Assembly (NCBI GenBank): GCA_946807835.1
Contig: OX327699.1
Location: 5,511,001 to 5,575,000 of the forward strand
DNA length: 64,000 nt
Origin: Ailanthus altissimus
Lineage: Eukaryota; Streptophyta; Magnoliopsida; Sapindales; Simaroubaceae
Reading direction: 5' to 3'
Both the position numbers and the translations under genes were made by a program. The notes under the pieces were generated by a model, which was not told the origin of the DNA, ran no database searches, and worked only from the letters and a program-made list of their open reading frames with translations. Of the stretch, positions 59,130-64,000 are shown piece after piece (positions within the stretch are counted from its first letter, which is position 1; each line of letters begins with the position of its first letter).

Positions 59130-60155
59130 TGTTCGTGGGGTAAGCGAATACATTTAATTTTTTAATTTACACATCATATGCATGCATAAATGAGTGCAAT
59201 AGAATATAAACAAACATCTCATTATGCTAATGAGATATTAAAAAACTCACCTTCAAAATATGCTTTGTGCAGTTCTAGTCGAGGGCTCGGTGGGATCCTT
59301 TGAGCTATAACGGTAGCTTCTTATTCTTGACAAAATATAGATATTAGAAGCAACTCTTGCTTCTTTATTTCTTTCTCTCGGCCCTTTAAATATTTTTCTC
59401 ACAATTTTCTTGTTTTTGTTCTCCACTCACACACCTCAAATGAATTTGGGCCTCTTATATATAGTAAACTTTGCCGCCATAATGCCAAATGGAAAACAAG
59501 TTAATGGCATTATAACTTAAGCATAACAAAGCACCAAAAATTAACATTTTATGCTTTAGAAAAATATTGGTGGCAAGGTGGTTATATAGGTGGCCAAGAA
59601 AGAACTAAATCGGTGGCGTATTACTTATACTTTAAAGACAACACATGCTTATAAATATAGCCAAATTTATAAAGAACGAATGCCACCTCTTGGTTTAAAA
59701 TTAAATGACCATTTATTATTTGTTAAAGAAAATACCGAATGAAATGTAAATTGGTGGCAATTTGCTTTGTCTATTATCATGCCATTTCATGCTTAACTAT
59801 AGAAACATGATAAAGCCAAAAATACATTATAAATATACAAGTATTCCCTCGGGTCTTTGTTCATTTCAGACAAGGCTCTAACTTTTTAGATTTTACTAAC
59901 TCTTATAACCTGCTAACTCTTAGCAGTACTAACTCTTAGCAATTATAACTCTCAACGTAGCTAACTCTTAGCACTAGTCTAAACTCCTTTAGACTAGATA
60001 TGAACTCCTTAAGATTATACAATGTCTGAAGTGTTACAAGCATCTTACCATATATATTTAATATTAACGATTTTATTCAAAATATTTATTATATAAATAT
60101 TAAACAATTAATATTCATACAAAATTAAAATGGTACGAAAGCACCATTTCCAACA
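59130..60155 (-). repeat. Element F 5' LTR, internally deleted
   Basis: Plus-strand reading TGTTCGTGGGG...TTCCAACA. Compared with 32115-34099 it lacks about 950 bases at 59840/59841. U3 hairpin at 59974-59997 and repeats of ctaactcttag at 59910-59975 are retained, as is the TATA box at 59455-59464. Confidence 0.8.
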
Positions 60156-60600
60156 TCTCTAGTGAATTTTTAATGGAATTTTTCACAAATACATCCTAGA
60201 CATCACTATCTACAATATCAATACTGAAACATTCTTTAACTTCACTTAGAAATTTCATAACTTTGAACATAGTGAATGTTACTTTTTGGTCTTGAACCGT
60301 CATTGTGAGTTTTTCTATTGTATATTAATCAATATCCTTCTCATGGCTAAGAATATTTTCCCAAGGATGATTAAAATCTCATGATCCTCCTCTATATCAA
60401 GCATAATAAAATCTGCAAGAAATATGAACGTATCAAGTTTTACCAACACATCTTTAATTATGGCCCTCAAATAATTGAATGATCAACCTGCTATTTGTAA
60501 AGTAGCATTGGTTTGCTTAGCTTCCTCTAAGCCCAGCTTTTTTGTATATGGATAGCGGCATAAAATTTATACGGGCTCTTAGGTCACATAAAGCTTTCCC
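60156..60600 (-). pseudogene. Element G protease, degraded
   Basis: Minus-strand translation ALCDLRARINFMPLSIYKK has the Athila active-site motif with Arg replacing the Gly of Asp-Leu-Gly (60577-60585). Then LGLEEAKQTNATLQIAGRSF, IIKDVLVKLDTFIFLADFIM and LDIEEDHEILIILGK. It runs up to the insertion edge of F at 60155; the sequence continues at 32110 in the PR-RT linker. Confidence 0.75.
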
Positions 60601-62345
60601 AAAAATTTGGTTTCTAATAGTACATGTAATAGCGAAGTTCCCTAAATCTTTGAGCTTTGAAGGTAATTTTTTTATAAGATGACGCTGCACTCTTTTGTCA
60701 AAGCCACTGTCTTAAAATCTCATAGTCTTCTTTTCTTTGCTAAAATGTTCTTTATAAATTTAACATAACTGGGCATCTGTTCCAAGGCCAGCAAAAGGTA
60801 TGTTAACATATAGCTTCTTAAATACTTCTAAAAGCTTAGAAAACTGCTTATCAAGTTTTTGCTTGTGAAGATGTTAGGAAATGGCAGTGGTGGGTTGTAT
60901 GGGCTCAAGTTGTTTTTCTACACTGCTTCTTCCTTCTACTTTTAGTCGTTCTCTTATTTAATCTGCTTATTACTTTTAAGAAGGCTCTCTTTTGGTTGGG
61001 TTTTTTTTGCAGCATCCGGTAGTTCCTTCCCACTCCTCAAGATGATTGCCTTGAAATGTCATTTATCTCCCTTTGGAGACTATTTATGGATGTGGCCAAT
61101 TAGCTCACTTGAGTCTTCAAAGTCCACAATGAGGCTAATTGGCATTGTAGGAGATTTGATTAACTCTATAGAAGTGCATTTGTCTATTTATTGTATTGCA
61201 TGAACATTTCCTCTAAAGATGGTTTCTTCTTATGTTGATAAAAGGGCTGAGAAGGAAATCCAAGAGGATTCACAGGCTTAGAAGGTTGTCCTTGATTGTT
61301 GCTCTATAAGAAATTTGGATGGTTCCTTTACCTCGAATTGTAAGAATTTGAGTTTGGGTTATTCTATTGCCTATTAAAATTTCCCATATACTAGGTTGTT
61401 TCAGGGCACTCGCTATTCACATGGTTATCTCCACATAAATCACAAGTATCTCGTTGACTCTTTACAACATTTACTCTAATAGCATCAAATTTCTTTGACA
61501 ATAAGTTGACTTGTGTAACTGATGAAGTAAACGCCTTAATATCATGAACACCATCAATTTTCCTTGAAGCTACTCTCTAAGATAGCCATTGGTAACTATT
61601 AAAAGCCATCTTTTCTAATAGTTCATAAGCCTTATCAATGGATTTGTTTATCAAAGTACCTCTTGCTCTAGCATCAACTATTATCCTTGAGTGTCCTACT
61701 AATCCATTATAGAAAGTTTAAACTAGCTTTCACTTTGGAACCTCATGATGTGGACATTTTTTCATAAAATCTTTGAATCTTTTCCAAGATTCATATAAGG
61801 ACTCTAAATCATACTGCACAAAAGACGTGATGTCATTTCTCATCTTTGTTGTATTAGCTTGTAAGAAGAATTTTTAAAATGTTTTGCCTAAATCATCCTA
61901 TATTGCAATGGGTTTAGATGGTAAGGACATCAGTTAACTCTTGGCCTTGTCTCTAAGTGAAAAAGAAAATAGTTGTAACCTTATTGCATCTTTTAAAACT
62001 CTATTGTACTTGAATGTATCGCAAATTTTTCAAAAATTTATGATATGCTCGTTCAAATCATCATTAGGCAATCTACTAAATTGCACTGAATCCTTTAGTA
62101 TATAGATTATGCTTGGCTTGATTTTGAAGTTGTTGGATTTAATTTTAAGTCTTTGAATACTAGAGTGAATGCATCAATAAGTGGTACTGCGTAATCTCTA
62201 AAAATCTCTACTCTTCATCTGAATTTTAAATATAATAAACTATGATGTCTAGTTAACCTAAGGCTTGATTCTGCTTTTGATGAATTCTTCTCAAAGCTCT
62301 TTAATTTCTAAATCAAAAGCAATTAAGTCGAAACTTTGTGAATGT
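60601..62345 (-). pseudogene. gag: Element G gag, degraded
   Basis: Minus-strand blocks from right to left: NNFKIKPSIIYILKDSVQFS, NDDLNEHIINF, ICDTFKYNRVLKDAIRLQLF, SFSLRDKAKS, MRNDITSFVQYDLESLYESW and KKCPHHEVPK. Then TFYNGLVGHSRIIVDARARG, KAYELLEKMAFNSYQW and a zinc-knuckle-like CDLCGDNHVNSECP near 61420. The order is that of Athila Gag and parallels gag of element B at 27041-28088. Frame changes and stops throughout. Confidence 0.78.
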
Positions 62346-62399
62346 TGCATAAGCTGAAGAGTCATTGTAAAACAAAAAGAAAAATTTTAAATTAAGAAT

Positions 62400-62451
62400 A
62401 TGATAGATTAATATTAATATTAACCAAAATAATAACAAAGTCTCCTCAAAG
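62400..62451 (-). other. Element G primer-site region, decayed
   Basis: Position directly after the 5' LTR. Minus strand CTTTGAGGAGACTTTGTTATT keeps only a weak likeness to the Athila primer motif. Confidence 0.3.
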
Positions 62452-63883
62452 TGTAGAGATTATTATTATAATAATTAGAGTAAAGTATCGTTCCTACGAT
62501 GAATTATTATTATTATTTGTTAAGTACTAAAATTATTGTTTTCCTACCTTTATCCATACAATTATGATTTACAATAATCTAATCTAAAATCTATTTGAAA
62601 AGAAAAAAAAATGCAGAGATATTTGAAGATAACAATTAATAAATCACCGATATAGATCTAGGATTACAACACTCCATCAATATTTTACTTGAATCTAATA
62701 ATTTATCTTATTTAATTTTATCAATATGAATTGTTGACTAAGAACCTTAACATCTTCACAAGCCTCTTCTAATCGTTAAATGAATATATCTTACCTAAAT
62801 AATTACCTATATTCCTATAATAATTAAATTAAGTAAGATTCATTAAGAACAGCTCCTTAAAATAATATATGCCATATAACTTTTCTTCTATCTCATATGA
62901 AACTTAAAACTATCACACTATGATTATAAACCAGTTATTTAAGGCTAAACACATAATCCCTATTAGAAGTTCATTATGGTTCTTAAATCAATTTAATTAT
63001 TGATCAACTAGAAAGCATTCAGCACAAAATAAACTGAACAATTTTCTATTAGCTTCATAAAAATTAGCTAAATATCGAGTTAAAATTGTAATCCTAATAA
63101 AAATTTAGTTCATGATAAAAACTAGAGTTTTAAAACACAATATAATTGACGTCATAGAGAATAAACAGGTTAAGATAGATAAACAAAAATAAGAAAAGAG
63201 AATAGTGCCTTGAAATTTTCAATCTTCACTCTCTCTCATGCCTTGATATTCTTTTCTTGATTCTTCAAAGATTCTTATAATCTTTAAATAATTTGCTTTC
63301 TCTTGTGCTCGCTCTGATATCTCTTGATATTGGTTGAATAATCTTTTATTTATAGGTTTTTACTTTCCAGTTAGAGTAAACTTCATATCTAAGCGGATTA
63401 GGTTTTCTAGATTTTCTTCCTAGCACCATGGCCTTAAATTCCCTGCACTTCAGTTCTGGCTCAATAATCGCAATATCGTGGTGATGTTAACTTTATGGTG
63501 CCATAGTGCTAAGCTTTTATTTTCTTGGCTTTTCTCATCATTCCAACGTTGCGGGTGCACATCCTAATGCCAAAGCTCTGGCTCCTTCTTTCTCTTAGTC
63601 CACAGCACTGGCTCTTAGCATTGCATCCTTGAGTTTCTGCCTATGAACTCTTCTTTTTCTCCTCTCTAATGCTGCAATGCTGGTTCCAAGGCTACGACGT
63701 TAGGCATTTTAATTCTACTTTGAATATTTACCCCTTTATCTTTAAATTTTGATCCTTCTTTGCTTTGTCGAATTTAAACCTACAAAATTACAATAAAGCA
63801 CAAAAAAACTCAAATATTCATATTTAAATGAAAAAATAGCAAGTCTACAAAGGCCAAAGGAATAAGTATAAATACGTCTATCA
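62452..63883 (-). repeat. Element G 5' LTR
   Basis: Aligns with 13720-15061 over nearly its full length and ends tacgtctatca against target base 63884. The inner edge near 62452 is poorly conserved. Decayed GC-rich phrases at 63421-63710 (tcgcaatatcgtggtg, ttagcattgcatcc). Confidence 0.75.
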
Positions 63884-64000
63884 CCGAACCACTATAATTG
63901 CTTTATTTTACATATGTGTTCATGTCTCTTCATTGTTAAATTAAATATAGTGTATCACAGGCTTCTGTCATTGCCCATCACATGTTTTATTTTAAAAAAT
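63884..64000 (+). repeat. Element I: right part of the interrupted LTR-like sequence
   Basis: Continuation of 12940-13719 after removal of element G. The first five bases, ccgaa, are the right-hand target-site duplication of G; the left copy (13715-13719) has become ttgaa. The LTR runs on past the window end. Confidence 0.5.

Larger units (their letters stand above)
32115..60155 (-). mobile_element. Element F: Ty1/copia retrotransposon, split by element D
   Basis: Minus-strand copia element with 5' LTR 59130-60155 and 3' LTR 32115-34099. Reading leftward: primer site, unassigned 5' region (58248-59101), [element D], unassigned region with tandem repeats, protease, GAG-pre-integrase and integrase, RT, RNase H, polypurine tract, LTR. 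Integrase before RT is the copia order. Flanks are cctct (32110-32114) and tctct (60156-60160), one C/T change apart. The host sequence on both sides is the PR-RT linker of element G. Confidence 0.8.
13720..63883 (-). mobile_element. Element G: Athila-like Ty3/gypsy retrotransposon, split by nested insertions
   Basis: A minus-strand element whose 5' LTR is at 62452-63883 and 3' LTR at 13720-15061. Reading leftward the order is LTR, gag, protease, [copia element F], RT, integrase core, [solo LTR C with element B], integrase C-terminus, spacer, a putative plant transposon-type frame, polypurine tract, LTR. The protein blocks match Athila-group Gag-Pol patterns. The target-site duplication is ttgaa/ccgaa, two C-to-T changes apart. 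Without the insertions the element would be about 11 kb. The RNase H is missing and all frames are broken. Confidence 0.8.

Overview
The window is a block of transposable elements from an AT-rich plant genome, most likely a eudicot; the species cannot be read from it. I found no host gene, tRNA, rRNA or CRISPR array. All coding signal belongs to LTR retrotransposons of lineages known from flowering plants: Ty3/gypsy Tat-like, Athila-like and Del/Tekay-type chromoviruses, and Ty1/copia. Nearly all reading frames are broken, so the proteins are annotated as pseudogenes.

Layout. (1) 1-11624, plus strand: an old Tat-like gypsy element (A), its 5' LTR cut by the window edge, with gag-PR-RT-RH-second RH-IN and a decayed antisense reading frame before its 3' LTR. 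(2) 11625 to about 12930: AT-rich sequence without a recognisable gene. (3) About 12940-13719 and 63884-64000: the two halves of one LTR-like sequence (I), split by everything between. (4) 13720-63883, minus strand: an Athila-like element (G) with both LTRs. It is broken into three pieces by two insertion clusters.

Insertion cluster 1 lies in the integrase of G. A third Athila-type LTR (C, a solo LTR, 19076-30343) is itself split by an internally deleted Athila-like element (B, 19715-29672, minus). B carries a copia solo LTR (H, 24823-27035, perfect GATAC duplication) in its gag and a short solo LTR (J, 21029-21541) in its 3' LTR. Insertion cluster 2 lies between PR and RT of G. A copia element (F, 32115-60155, minus) is split by a Tekay-like chromovirus (D, 38065-58242, plus, ATATT duplication), whose integrase is split by a second Tekay-like element (E, 44504-54896, minus, GTACG duplication).

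The nesting gives a relative time order: I, then G, then F, then D, then E; and separately G, then C, then B, then H and J. Sequence decay agrees: E has nearly identical LTRs and one continuous gag-pol frame broken by stop codons and one frameshift, D is clearly more diverged, and G and A are heavily eroded. Most broken codons look like C-to-T or G-to-A changes, as expected for methylated, silenced DNA.

The less expected signals lie in the non-coding parts. They are a minisatellite of about 29 bp and about 14 units in both LTRs of D, two adjacent hairpins with compensating base changes in the copia LTRs, GC-rich palindromic phrases shared by unrelated elements, and a 77-bp tandem repeat where the gag of F would be expected.
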